64,000 nucleotides of DNA from Litoribacterium kuwaitense (GCF_011058155.1 NZ_JAALFC010000013.1:1-64000), one strand, 5' to 3'. Positions 16,882 through 25,546 are shown, counted from the first letter of the stretch. The notes: generated by a model from the letters alone, not told the origin. Numbers and translations: made by a program.

Positions 16882-17901
16882 TTGAAACAAGTTGTGTGTG
16901 AACAACCGGATCATTTTTCTTTACACGTCTCAGCTCCCATCCCAGAAAGAAATACAGGTGAAGCGCTTGTGCGCGTGCATCATATCGGTGTTTGCGGAAC
17001 CGACTTACATGCCTACAAAGGAAGGCAGCCTTATTTTGCTTATCCAAGAGTCTTAGGTCACGAGCTGTCAGGCGTGATCGAGGAGGTCTGTGATGACAGT
17101 GCCTTTCAGTCTGGAGATCGTGTTACTGTGATGCCTTACCTCTATTGTGACAACTGTTCTGCCTGTAAACGTGGGCGCGTGAACTGCTGTGAGTCGTTGC
17201 AAGTGATGGGCGTTCATGTAGACGGTGGGATGCAGGAGTGGATTACTGTTCCAGAACGACACTTGATTAAAGTTCCTGAAGACATCGACTTAGCTCACGC
17301 CTCGTTAATCGAACCGTTATCCATCGGTGCCCACGCCATTCGTCGAGCCAATCTCCAAAAAGAGGACACCGTTCTCGTCATCGGCGGAGGTCCCATCGGT
17401 CTTGGTGTCATGGCGTTTGCTAAAGAAAAAGGGGCTCACGTCATTGCGATGGATATGAACGAACGCCGACTTCAGTTTTGTCAAACGTGGGCACAAGTGG
17501 ATGAGACGATCTTAGCAGGAGATAACCCGAAAGAACAATTGCTGGCGGCGACTGGTGGTCTGTTACCAACAACAGTGCTGGATGCTACAGGAAATGTCTC
17601 GTCCATGAATCAATCTTTTTCTTATGCTAGCCATGGCGGACAGGTCGTCTTCGTTGGACTCGTCAAAGACCACATCCATTTCTACCACCCAGACGTACAC
17701 AAAAAGGAGCTTTCCCTCCATATGAGTCGGAACGCCACCTTTGAAGACTTTCGCAACGTCATGTCTTCTTTGGAAAACGGGTCGATTGACCTTTCAAGCT
17801 ATATTACCCACCGCGCCCCGCTCGAGGAAGTCCCTGAGAGATTTGACCAGTGGCTTAATCCAGAATCAGAAGTCATTAAAGCGGTCATCGACGTCTTCTA
17901 A
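16882..17901 (+). CDS. zinc-dependent alcohol/polyol dehydrogenase
   Basis: Medium-chain dehydrogenase, 339 residues from TTG 16882. AGGAGG sits eight bases before this codon, while upstream in-frame starts lack a site. Catalytic zinc residues C38 (GVCGTD), H60 and E61 (GHE) are present. The structural zinc lobe has C89, C92, C95 and C103 in the standard C-x2-C-x2-C-x7-C pattern. The Rossmann motif is GGGPIGLG. The closest general type is the RspB/L-galactonate-type sugar acid dehydrogenase group, so a sugar or sugar-acid alcohol is the probable substrate; this is inference. It is monocistronic, with a terminator at 18006-18045. Confidence 0.88.
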   Translation: MKQVVCEQPDHFSLHVSAPIPERNTGEALVRVHHIGVCGTDLHAYKGRQPYFAYPRVLGHELSGVIEEVCDDSAFQSGDRVTVMPYLYCDNCSACKRGRVNCCESLQVMGVHVDGGMQEWITVPERHLIKVPEDIDLAHASLIEPLSIGAHAIRRANLQKEDTVLVIGGGPIGLGVMAFAKEKGAHVIAMDMNERRLQFCQTWAQVDETILAGDNPKEQLLAATGGLLPTTVLDATGNVSSMNQSFSYASHGGQVVFVGLVKDHIHFYHPDVHKKELSLHMSRNATFEDFRNVMSSLENGSIDLSSYITHRAPLEEVPERFDQWLNPESEVIKAVIDVF

Positions 17902-18005
17902 TGATTGGTAGGTCTACACTGCCAAATCGGGAAGTCGAGTACTGTAGTTCATAAGAGGACGAGGAAGACAGCCGGGCGACCAATGTGCGGGTTTGCCAGA
18001 CTAAA

Positions 18006-18045
18006 ACAGGCGGTTACCTTTACTCAAAGGCATCCGCCTGTTTTT
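18006..18045 (+). terminator. terminator after the zinc dehydrogenase
   Basis: ACAGGCGG and CCGCCTGT form an 8-bp stem with an inner CCTTT/AAAGG pairing, followed by five T. It ends the transcript of the dehydrogenase about 105 nt after its stop; nothing else is seen in between. Confidence 0.8.
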
Positions 18046-18211
18046 CTTAATGAATCAGCCCACTCTCCATCGCTTCAACCTGCGCCTTTGCCCCATAATA
18101 CGCAAGCCTTTGCAAAGCCATGTGCGCCATTTCTACCTTCAGCTGATCCAGTTTGAGGGGCAAATCGCTTCATTAACCGTTCCTCATACGAAAAATGAGG
18201 CAGGAGAAGTC

Positions 18212-18361
18212 ATGGAAGAGCTAAAAAAAGAACTAGCCAACCTCTACCCTCGTGAAGGCATCGTGAAGGCATACCTATCTTTTCTTAAATCTCTACCGCC
18301 ATTAACTGAATCGATAGAGCTGCTGGAAGTACGCTTAGAAGACTTTCATCAAGGAGCATAA
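18212..18361 (+). CDS. small hypothetical protein
   Basis: A 49-residue acidic, helical frame starting MEELKKELANLYPREG and ending HQGA, with AGGAGAA five bases before the ATG. The frame stays open far upstream and the sequence just before the ATG also looks protein-like (GQIASLTVPHTKNEAG), so this may be the 3-prime part of a longer, decayed gene. On the opposite strand at 18047-18160 another protein-like frame ends in YYGAKAQVEAMESGLIH. I recognise neither. A strong terminator follows at 18371, which supports transcription. Confidence 0.35.
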   Translation: MEELKKELANLYPREGIVKAYLSFLKSLPPLTESIELLEVRLEDFHQGA

Positions 18362-18370
18362 AAACACTAG

Positions 18371-18413
18371 AATAAAGCGTAGACAACATCTGATTGGTTG
18401 TCTACGCTTTATT
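18371..18413. terminator. 17-bp perfect hairpin, bidirectional terminator
   Basis: AATAAAGCGTAGACAAC (18371-18387) and its exact complement (18397-18413) flank a 9-nt loop. A/T-rich ends on both sides let it work in either direction, between the small frame at 18212 and the convergent phosphatase gene at 18534. Confidence 0.8.
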
Positions 18414-18533
18414 TATAGTGGTGGATGAGAATATCTTTTCGGTTTTCCTGAAATTCTTGATCTAAAAATTCGGGACCAAACGGCGGTGTCAAGCGTTTGT
18501 CATCAGGTATAAAAGCCTTGCTTTCTTACTAAA

Positions 18534-19118
18534 CTACGTCAGATGTGGCGCTTTATTGGCATCCGCTTGCCAAACTCTCTGTACAGAAGTCGCAATACCA
18601 GAAGACAACGTAAGCTTGAAAACATCTGGATTAGACAACTGCTCCCATTCAGCAAAACCGAACCTTTCGTCTATTTTCCTAAGGAGTAAAGCGAGCAGAT
18701 TGCCATGAGTCACAAGCATGACTGCCCCTTCACGCTTCTCAACAGACTCTTCTAAAGCCTCCCATCCCCTTTTCGCGGCTTCTTTGCTTGACTCACCACC
18801 ATCAAGCGTAAGCAATGGATCGTCAAATGATGCCGCCAACTTTTCTTTCCAGTCATCGATCGGTTTACCTGACAAACGGCGCTCCTGTAGACGAAAGTCC
18901 TGGATAATAGGTAGCTTTTTATCTAAAGCCACTTGCTCAACGGATTGTATAGCGCGTTTGAAAGGACTTGAATAAATTGCGTTAATCTTTTTATCGGCAA
19001 AAAACACCGCTAAACGATCACTTTGTTTCACGCCTTCCTTTGTCAAGGGCGCTTCCGCATCTTGGGATTCCGCCTGACAGTGACGTACTAAATAAACGGT
19101 CATTTCATTTTCGTTCAT
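18534..19118 (-). CDS. histidine phosphatase family protein
   Basis: Phosphoglycerate-mutase-like phosphatase, 194 residues. The phospho-accepting histidine is H13 in LVRHCQAES, the second catalytic histidine is in LVTHGNLLALL, and the arginine of SSPFKRA completes the pocket. The family includes broad phosphatases and mutases acting on sugar phosphates and nucleotides; no specific substrate can be assigned. It overlaps the upstream papain-like gene by 4 nt (ATGA), so the two are co-translated. An internal ATG (residue 6) is an alternative start. Confidence 0.85.
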   Translation of the reverse strand: MNENEMTVYLVRHCQAESQDAEAPLTKEGVKQSDRLAVFFADKKINAIYSSPFKRAIQSVEQVALDKKLPIIQDFRLQERRLSGKPIDDWKEKLAASFDDPLLTLDGGESSKEAAKRGWEALEESVEKREGAVMLVTHGNLLALLLRKIDERFGFAEWEQLSNPDVFKLTLSSGIATSVQRVWQADANKAPHLT

Positions 19119-19684
19119 ACGATACTCTCCTTCATCAACAAAGGATATTCATGTAGTTTCCCTTCATAAACCAACTGTAAATCTGGGTGCTGTAAAAAAT
19201 CATTTGGCACAACTAACGACGTTTTCACGTCCCATAAAGGGACCTCACTTTTTTTAAGGAGTTCAGCAACAAATTGTGAACAAAAATAAGCATTTTTCAT
19301 AGCCAAAGGCAAATCAAGCATGATACCAAATAAGCCAATTAAATTGTAGCGGTATAACTCTTTATTTTGCTCAAAGTGCTGCAGAAGAGAACTAATTCTA
19401 CAATGCTCCTCTTCTGAAACCTTTAATTTTAAAATCGCACAGCGTGTTTCTGGGAAGTGTTTAAACATCCCTTGGTTTACATTCTCTTGGACGAACCCAC
19501 CCCATACAGGCACATAGAGATGCTTGCGACCAAAACTATACATTTCATTTAAATGCAAATCCATAGAAATGGAGACATGATTATAAGGAGCACCCGTATA
19601 AAATTTAATGAATTTATTAATCCACGAGCCTGTTTCTGTCAATATGATGTAAACACAACGTTTAGACATAATCTCACTACCCAT
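19115..19684 (-). CDS. permuted papain-like (YiiX/NlpC-P60 type) protein
   Basis: A 189-residue protein with the His-then-Cys order of circularly permuted papain-fold enzymes: GAPYNHVSIS near the N-terminus and NAYFCSQFVAELL near 145. Such proteins are amidases or acyl hydrolases acting on peptides or lipids. There is no signal peptide. AGGAAAG precedes the ATG at 19684; an ATG five codons in is possible. Its end overlaps the histidine phosphatase start by 4 nt, suggesting a shared process, but none is known to me. Confidence 0.6.
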   Translation of the reverse strand: MGSEIMSKRCVYIILTETGSWINKFIKFYTGAPYNHVSISMDLHLNEMYSFGRKHLYVPVWGGFVQENVNQGMFKHFPETRCAILKLKVSEEEHCRISSLLQHFEQNKELYRYNLIGLFGIMLDLPLAMKNAYFCSQFVAELLKKSEVPLWDVKTSLVVPNDFLQHPDLQLVYEGKLHEYPLLMKESIV

Positions 19685-20004
19685 CTCGCTTCTTTCCTAT
19701 GCATCTATATATACGAAATTTATCACGATAGGTTTCACATAACTATCGTGAATTCGTCTTTATAGACATCAGACCGAAGTCGGAGGGCATTTGAAAAATA
19801 CATAAAAACAGTGATAATAAACGGTTTCTTTTCCTTTCTCTAATATTCTGAAACCTTTATTTGCATAAAATTCTACCATTTACCTTAAAAATCCTCTTAA
19901 TCAAAATGAAAAATTCCTCTTTTCTGATATTTACCGAGTTTCATTTCGCTGAATTTCAAAGCCGGCTCCAAATCGAACCAGCTTTGTGCTGTTACTATTT
20001 TGAT
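19685..20004. other. intergenic region without recognisable gene
   Basis: About 320 AT-rich bases between two minus-strand genes. The only structure seen is a 9-bp stem (CAAAGCTGG/CCGGCTTTG on the minus strand, within 19958-19990) just after the deaminase gene; it lacks a clear T-tract and may be a weak terminator. Confidence 0.4.
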
Positions 20005-20433
20005 CTAGTCACTACTTCCATATTTCTCGGGCAATAATTCCATCACATTGCACTTTTTCACGTTACCTTTATACGGGAGGATGACATCAATATTGTCACC
20101 GTAATCGCTAATAAGTTCACGACACATGCCACAAGGCGCCACCACCCAGCAATGGTCAATATCCTCATGCGGATGAGGATGGGCAACAGCAACAATGGCA
20201 TCAAATTCGTGCGCTCCCTCAGAAATTGCTTTTCCGATCACTACAGCTTCAGCACATACGGCAATTCTCCCTACATTCGCTTCTAAATGAACAGCAGTAA
20301 AAATGTCACCATTTGACGTCCTAACAGCAGCGCCAATATGGTGTTTTCCGAAACGGTATTGCTTTTCAATGACCTCTTCTGCTGCACGAACAAGCTGTTC
20401 GTCCGCTTCTGTCAACGGTCTTTCTTTTATCAT
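20005..20433 (-). CDS. cytidine deaminase-like enzyme
   Basis: Zinc-dependent deaminase of the cytidine/blasticidin-S deaminase superfamily, 142 residues. The zinc and proton-shuttle motif is C60-A-E62, and the second motif is PCGMC with C101 and C104. The tetrameric small cytidine deaminases of pyrimidine salvage have this size. The CAEAVVIG variant instead of CAER is also seen in blasticidin-S-type deaminases, so the substrate may be a modified nucleoside. AAAGGAGAG precedes the ATG. Monocistronic, and not next to other nucleotide genes. Confidence 0.8.
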   Translation of the reverse strand: MIKERPLTEADEQLVRAAEEVIEKQYRFGKHHIGAAVRTSNGDIFTAVHLEANVGRIAVCAEAVVIGKAISEGAHEFDAIVAVAHPHPHEDIDHCWVVAPCGMCRELISDYGDNIDVILPYKGNVKKCNVMELLPEKYGSSD

Positions 20434-20472
20434 ATTATTCTCTCCTTTCTTAAAGCGACTTCTTCATCATAC

Positions 20473-20500
20473 AGACTGAAGTGTTTATTGCATACCATAC
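20473..20500 (+). promoter_or_regulatory. possible sigma-K promoter of the collagen-like gene
   Basis: CATACCATA (20492-20500) fits the mother-cell sigma-K -10 consensus CATANNNTA, with AC 18 nt upstream. A late mother-cell promoter would suit a spore-surface protein. The elements are short, so the call is weak. Confidence 0.28.
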
Positions 20501-20596
20501 TTAGACAGGCGGATGAGCATTTATATTTATAATCCAAGCAAAAGATCGGCTCATTACATATCAAATATAGAAATTGCAAAAAGGGGGGGAATTATT

Positions 20597-21136
20597 TTGG
20601 GAAAAAGACGACCTTGTCCATGTGAAATCTGCCGCACGAAATGTAAAAAGAAGTGTAAATGTATTTGTCCACCTGGACCACCGGGACCGCCGGGATCACA
20701 GGGGCCACAGGGGCCACAGGGACCGCCCGGACCGCCTGGCATCAGCCCAATTTATTTAGCGGCCGAAACCGTACAAAGCGGACATTTTTTAGGTTTAGGA
20801 ACATCTGATCTCGATTTTATCGAGAGTACTGTTGTCATTCCGCAAAGCGCCACCATTTCAGGATTGGTTTTGAACATTCGTGATGAGGTTCTTACCGCAG
20901 CGGAAAGTGTAACGGCTGAGATTTATGTAAGCACAAGTTGTGGGTTTATTGCCCCTACAGCCACTGGAATTACCGCCACTGTCATGGGGCCGAACAACAC
21001 AACTGAGCCAAACTGCTGCGCCGTTGGAACCGGCACATATATGGTGGAACAATGTGATTTAGTATCCGTGCGGATTACGCACAGTGGAAACGAAGCTTTA
21101 ATGGACGGTGCCGCGGTCACAATATTATTTTCCTAA
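20597..21136 (+). CDS. collagen-like spore surface protein
   Basis: A 179-residue protein from TTG 20597, which is preceded by AAAGGGGGGG. An in-frame ATG at 20513 would add 28 residues and lacks a clear site. The N-terminus is rich in cysteine (seven in the first 24 residues) and lysine. It leads into eight Gly-X-Y triplets (from about residue 27) of the GPPGPPGSQ type, then a roughly 125-residue C-terminal domain rich in Thr, Ser and Val with a CC pair (EPNCCAVG). The build resembles BclA-like exosporium/coat proteins of Bacilli, whose C-domain trimerises. Cysteine-based crosslinking into the coat is inference. A terminator follows. Confidence 0.8.
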   Translation: MGKRRPCPCEICRTKCKKKCKCICPPGPPGPPGSQGPQGPQGPPGPPGISPIYLAAETVQSGHFLGLGTSDLDFIESTVVIPQSATISGLVLNIRDEVLTAAESVTAEIYVSTSCGFIAPTATGITATVMGPNNTTEPNCCAVGTGTYMVEQCDLVSVRITHSGNEALMDGAAVTILFS

Positions 21137-21614
21137 CTCGATTAGAAGAGCTTTCTCGCAAAAGCTCTTCTTTTAATTTCAAGTGCTCAATTATTGGCAC
21201 TTCTGGTGGATTCATCTTCGCTGGCAACTGATCTAATGAGAAAAAACGTAAATCTTGAACCTCATGAGCATCAAAACGTCATTTTCTAATATATTCGCGA
21301 CACAGATAAGCTGCTGTTACATTATAAGCCTCATCTCCATGGGGGTATTTGTAGTACATTTCTTCACCAGAGAAAACACCCATTAGCGTGAGCTTCTCTG
21401 CCCGAAGACCAGTCTCCTCATATAGCTCTCTGCGAGCAGTTTCTTCTACACTTTCTCCCAATTCTAGTGAACCTCCTGACAATCCCCAGCAATGATTGTC
21501 CTTCCGTCGTTGCAAGAGAATTTGTTTTGCATCATTGATGACGATGACACATGCACCGACGAGCAGCAACGGACGGCTACCGACGACTTTTCGCAGTTCC
21601 GTAATGTACCCCAT
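21117..21614 (-). pseudogene. NUDIX hydrolase interrupted by an in-frame TGA
   Basis: NUDIX hydrolase starting at ATG 21614 (GAGGGAGGTT upstream). The Nudix box runs from GGSLELGES to RRELYEETG, with the expected REx2EE core. At 21281-21279 the frame meets TGA after CREYIRK. The same frame then continues with clear family sequence (DAHEVQDLRFFSLDQLP, PPEVPIIEHLK) to a stop at 21117. So one base change splits a roughly 165-residue gene. The first 111 residues contain the catalytic box, but the C-terminal strand and helix are missing. The extended frame overlaps the end of the collagen-like gene on the other strand. Confidence 0.75.
21144..21175 (+). terminator. terminator after the collagen-like gene
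   Basis: AGAAGAGCTTT and AAAGCTCTTCT form an 11-bp perfect stem with a 6-nt loop and a TTTT tail, 8 nt after the stop codon. Confidence 0.88.
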
Positions 21615-21799
21615 ACTAACCTCCCTCAATCCTCTCGTCTATGCTACGCGTTTTAGACTTTAGCCTCATCTCTGCCGCTTTCACATGCACCTATTATAAA
21701 AAAATGGCTTGATTGAATGTGTAAGAGCACGTCACATGAGGAAGCTCCCTAGCAAGGATGTTCGAGATTGTATGAATATCATCCTGTCTCTTCCCCCCT

Positions 21800-22330
21800 C
21801 TATTCTAGCCACTCCAATTGACGATCACTCGGCTCAAATAAGCCCGTATAAGGATCAAACCGGTACACCTTATCCTCTTGCTCGACCTTAAGGTAAACGT
21901 AATAATAAGCGTTGGTCATTTGGAGAAACGAGCGTTGATCAAAGCCAATTTTGTCGACGCGAGCTGGTGGTACTTCTGCTTGCACAGGTGCACCGAATGT
22001 TTCAGCAGCATACGCCTCCACCTCTGCAACCGCCTGCTCGTACGTATAATGGGGGAGATTTGTATAAAAATATGTCCCTACCCCTGCAAAAATAATGAAC
22101 GCCAGCACATATGCCGTCATCAATTTTTTCATCTTGCTCACTTTTTTAAACAATACAATACCGACCAGCAGACAGACAATTAATACCACACTGCACAGTA
22201 CGAAAAAGTCGTCCCCGTTTAAGATATTTAAATACTTTTTATCAGGTAAAATAAAGAGAAGCCGACCGCCAACGGTCACGAGCAAGATAAAAACAATATT
22301 TAAAATCGTTATTTTTCGATCTTTCTTCAA
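21800..22330 (-). CDS. hypothetical membrane protein
   Basis: A 176-residue protein with three N-terminal membrane segments (about 8-30, 42-62 and 70-90). A soluble C-terminal domain of roughly 85 residues follows, rich in aromatic residues and ending SDRQLEWLE. The C-domain has a YTYEQAVAEVEAYAAETFG stretch reminiscent of small extracytoplasmic peptide-binding modules. I do not recognise the family. It stands alone. Confidence 0.7.
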   Translation of the reverse strand: MKKDRKITILNIVFILLVTVGGRLLFILPDKKYLNILNGDDFFVLCSVVLIVCLLVGIVLFKKVSKMKKLMTAYVLAFIIFAGVGTYFYTNLPHYTYEQAVAEVEAYAAETFGAPVQAEVPPARVDKIGFDQRSFLQMTNAYYYVYLKVEQEDKVYRFDPYTGLFEPSDRQLEWLE

Positions 22331-22370
22331 TGAATCTCCTACCCATCATGAAGATTTACTGAAAACAGTT

Positions 22371-22778
22371 CTATTTCGTCATTTGTGGTGACTCAGGGTG
22401 ATATTGCATAAACTCAATGCGATTTCCATCTGGATCTCTCACCCAACATTGCCTATTTTTATCGAGTCCTTGCTTCACCTCTACATCTAACGAAACCCCT
22501 TTGCTTTTTAATTCGCGCGCAAAAGAAGTCATATTCTCCACTTCCAGGCATAAATGGTTATAGCCAATCGTTTTTTGATCAAGAGCAGGGCTCTTCTCTC
22601 CCCCATAAAACAGCTCGATAAATTGCCCTTCACAAATTTTTAAATACACAATCCAAGGCTGCTGATGTTCATCTTGCAGCTCAAATAGCTTCGTAAACCC
22701 GAGCTTGTCACAATAAAAATCTAACGACGCCTCCATATCTTTCACCGTGTACGCCGTATGGGCGATACCTTTAATCAT
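22371..22778 (-). CDS. VOC/glyoxalase family protein
   Basis: Vicinal-oxygen-chelate fold protein of 135 residues, built from two beta-alpha-beta-beta-beta halves. Candidate metal ligands are H7 in GIAHTAYTV, the histidine in YNHLCLEV and the glutamate in NRIEFMQY, the pattern of glyoxalase I and related dioxygenases. The substrate is unknown; lactoylglutathione is unlikely as a default in a bacillithiol-using organism. AGGAGGCGG precedes the ATG. Monocistronic. Confidence 0.82.
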   Translation of the reverse strand: MIKGIAHTAYTVKDMEASLDFYCDKLGFTKLFELQDEHQQPWIVYLKICEGQFIELFYGGEKSPALDQKTIGYNHLCLEVENMTSFARELKSKGVSLDVEVKQGLDKNRQCWVRDPDGNRIEFMQYHPESPQMTK

Positions 22779-22898
22779 GACATCCGCCTCCTAAATATAT
22801 TTATTATGAAGCTTATGTTGAACAAAGGTGTAGACGTTCTATTCTACTTGAAATGTTTAAGAAGTTGTGAACATGTCAGCCTGATTTCTAAGAAATAA

Positions 22899-24537
22899 TC
22901 ACTGCATGTTGGCACGTCTATTTAAAGCCTCTACTTCTCTTTCAATCGTGTCAACGTCGATTCGCTCAAACAATGGCTTAACATGTTTTACTGTCGTCGC
23001 ATACGTCCCCACCGGATACCAAGTCCAATCAGACAACCCAATCATGTCCTTGACAGCTTCACTTGAGAACGGTAAAAACGGATGCAACAGCTGAGCAAGA
23101 TTGGCAATCAAGTACGTGCACGTCGCGAGTGTATGTTTACAATCGTCAGGCGCTTCCTTGATTTGGAGCCACGGCTGTTCTGTATCGAAATATTTGTTTG
23201 CTTTGCGAATCAAGGCAAACACGCCTTCCAGCGCCTGTTTAAAATGAGCCGCTTCAATAAGTTCACTCGTCTGACGATAGCAGTCAAAAACGTCACGTTC
23301 AATTTGCTGATCAACTGTACCCTCGGGAATGACACCCTCATATGACTTTACGATAAATTTTAACGTTCGATTCACAAAATTTCCATATGCACCTAACAAT
23401 TCACCATTGTGACGATAGATAAACTCTCTCCATGAAAAATCCGCATCACGCTGCTCTGGGGCGTTGATCGTTAAGAAGTATCGAATCGTATCAGGGTGAT
23501 ATTTTCCGATCAAATCAGGCAGCCAAACCGCCCAATTTTGACTCGTTGACAGCTTTCGTTTTTCAATCGTTACATACTCATTTGAAACGATGTGCGTCGG
23601 CAAGCCGGCAATATTTAGCCCCATTAACATTGCCGGCCAAATGAGGGCATGAAACGGAATGTTGTCCTTTCCGTGGACGTAATACGACCTCGTGTCTCTA
23701 TGCCAAAACGGCTCGTCATCCTTGCCATTCTGTTGTGCCCACAGCTGACTTGCCGAATAATACCCAGCGACGGCTTCAATCCAGACGTACAGCTTTTTCT
23801 CTTCGTACCCTTCGACGGGGACCGGTACACCATTTGGCAGATCGCGTGACACCGCTCGATCGTGCAGTCCTTCGTTTAGATATCGCTCACACAATTGAAG
23901 CGCATTGTCACGCCAGCGTACTTGTTCACTTGCTTCGTGAACGTAGTCTTCGAGCTTTTGTTGAAATGCGCTTAATGCGATGTAAAAATGCTCGGTCCGT
24001 TTGGCGATTGGTGTATCACCACACAGCTTACATGACTTCTCAAGCAACTCTAACGGATCTAAGAGCTTGGAACAATGATCACACTGATCTCCTCTGGCCT
24101 CTTTGCTACAATTCGGGCAGGTCCCCTCAACGTATCGATCCGGTAAAAACTGTACGCACGTTTGGCAAAACGCCTGCTCGATCTCTTTTTGTACAAAAAC
24201 CTCGATCTAACAGCTCTAAAAACATCTTTTGCACGGTTTGATGATGATGCTCTCTATCTGTACGTGTATAGCAATCGTACGTAAATCCTAACGCTTGAAA
24301 GCAACTAAGGAATTCCTCATGATAACGGTCGGCAATGTCCTTTACCGAAACACCCTCCTGTTTCGCCCGAATCGTAATGGGCGTGCCGTTACAATCACTC
24401 CCGGAAACATAAAGAACCTGGTCTCCTTTCATACGATAATAGCGCGCTAACACATCTCCTGACAGTAAGCTGGCGACATGCCCTAAATGAAGCGAACCAT
24501 TCGCGTATGGCCATGCGCCTCCAATCAACACATTCAT
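22899..24537 (-). pseudogene. metG: methionyl-tRNA synthetase, frameshifted (E. coli-like, second-copy type)
   Basis: Class I methionyl-tRNA synthetase in two frames. Residues 1-117 from the ATG at 24537 carry the HIGH-like motif ([11 protein letters not shown]). An extra T in a T5 run at 24199-24195 (minus strand) then throws the frame off and leads to a stop at 24127. In the next frame the protein continues directly with [10 protein letters not shown], three further CxxC pairs (a double zinc knuckle as in E. coli MetG), and IEKRKLSTS, the KMSKS equivalent, to 22899. Restored length is about 545 residues with no C-terminal EMAP-type tRNA-binding domain, unlike B. subtilis MetS (664). This suggests the accessory MetRS2 type, in which case a normal metS should exist elsewhere. 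Controlled by the upstream T-box. Confidence 0.85.
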
Positions 24538-24562
24538 TTTACTTTCCTCCTTTTTTGCATAG

Positions 24563-24875
24563 AAAAAACCCCGCCCAAAGACAAATAGTCTAAGGACGAG
24601 GTTGACTAAATCCCCGTGTTACCACCTTCATTTACGAACCACTCACATGGTTCGTCTCCATAAGTACGGAACAAAAATGTTCTTATACTCTGGCATTTGT
24701 AACGAGTGCCACATCTCGTCATCGCCTTACTGACATGTGTAAGCTCGGCGATGCTGCTCAGAGACCATATTCAATCAAACATTCTCTGCTTCTTTTCAGC
24801 AAACGAAGCTCTCTGTAAAAAAATGACCTTGATTTACTCTTCTCATCATTGCATTTCTTATTGAATCTTATTTTA
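24563..24875 (-). promoter_or_regulatory. T-box riboswitch, methionine specifier
   Basis: The leader on the minus strand starts with a GATGAGAAGAGTA block. It carries an AG-bulge-like AGAGAGC and a specifier region TTGAATATGG with AUG at 24768-24766, reading tRNA-Met. The T-box itself is AAGGTGGTAACACGGG (24628-24613); its UGGU would pair with the ACCA end of tRNA-Met, and it differs from the consensus by AAC for ACC. The terminator stem CCTCGTCC/GGGCGGGG (24601-24569) ends in six T. Uncharged tRNA-Met would favour antitermination and expression of metG. Confidence 0.88.
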
Positions 24876-24963
24876 CCATAAGAATGGCAAATGTATGCTT
24901 TATGATACAATCTTTGTGCTATCCTTTAGAGACGAACAAGCGTTAAAAAAGGAGTGGTTTCCG

Positions 24964-25380
24964 ATGAACACTAGCTTTGATCACATGATCACATTTGATA
25001 CTGAAGTTGACATGGCCTATATTCACTTAACTGAGCCGCTGAAATGTAAAATCACATCAACTGAAGAGGTATCTGTCAACCATTGGATCATGGTCGATAT
25101 GGGCCGTGAAGCGCCCATCATCGGCATCGAATTAGACGGTCCGTGCGCAAAGAAAATACAAGCAGTGCCGCTTGAAGACCGGACTTTTACAACCGCATCA
25201 ACTCGTGCTGGCGAACGTTATTTCTTCTTCAGACTGGATCAGCAACCGATTAAAAACACCTTCTCCTTCCAAGGGAGAGAGGAAGTCAAATTTCTTTTTG
25301 CCGATGAAGCGTGCACAGACTTTATTGGCGTCGAAGTGTACGGAGACAATCCATATTACGACGCCTATTTAAGCCGTTGA
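24964..25380 (+). CDS. DUF2283-like hypothetical protein
   Basis: A 138-residue soluble protein from ATG 24964, which follows AAAAAAGGAG; an upstream in-frame ATG (24895) contains that site and is rejected. The first 55 residues (DTEVDMAYIHL through MVDMGREAPIIGIEL) match the small beta-rich DUF2283 pattern. The rest, with RYFFFRLDQQP, is unlike it and unknown to me. Function unknown. It is divergent from metG, so the 80-nt gap holds both control regions. A terminator follows. Confidence 0.6.
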   Translation: MNTSFDHMITFDTEVDMAYIHLTEPLKCKITSTEEVSVNHWIMVDMGREAPIIGIELDGPCAKKIQAVPLEDRTFTTASTRAGERYFFFRLDQQPIKNTFSFQGREEVKFLFADEACTDFIGVEVYGDNPYYDAYLSR

Positions 25381-25392
25381 GCTTTTTTCTTT

Positions 25393-25427
25393 AACATCCT
25401 GTATAAAAAAAGCAGGATGTTTATTAT
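25393..25427 (+). terminator. terminator after the DUF2283-like gene
   Basis: AACATCCTG and CAGGATGTT, a 9-bp perfect stem with an 11-nt loop, then TTATTATTT. Confidence 0.75.
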
Positions 25428-25477
25428 TTGCTCTGCAATCAGCAAGACTTTCGCCTCTTTTCCTCCCTTTATCCAAT

Positions 25478-25507
25478 GCATAAATCCGTACTGATCTTCT
25501 CACACTA
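25478..25507 (+). promoter_or_regulatory. sigma-G-like promoter of the second ger operon
   Basis: GCATA (25478-25482), an 18-nt spacer, then CACACTA (25501-25507). The -35 fits GNATR fully and the -10 fits CATNHTA at six of seven positions, about 40 nt before the first gene. The spacing equals that seen before the first ger operon. Confidence 0.5.
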
Positions 25508-25546
25508 CATATAGTTTCAAAATACAACGGGGGAGGTGAGGCTAAA

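Noticed and set aside
17905-18156. 83-codon plus-strand frame after the zinc dehydrogenase
   Set aside because: Runs through the dehydrogenase terminator hairpin and has no ribosome site of its own.
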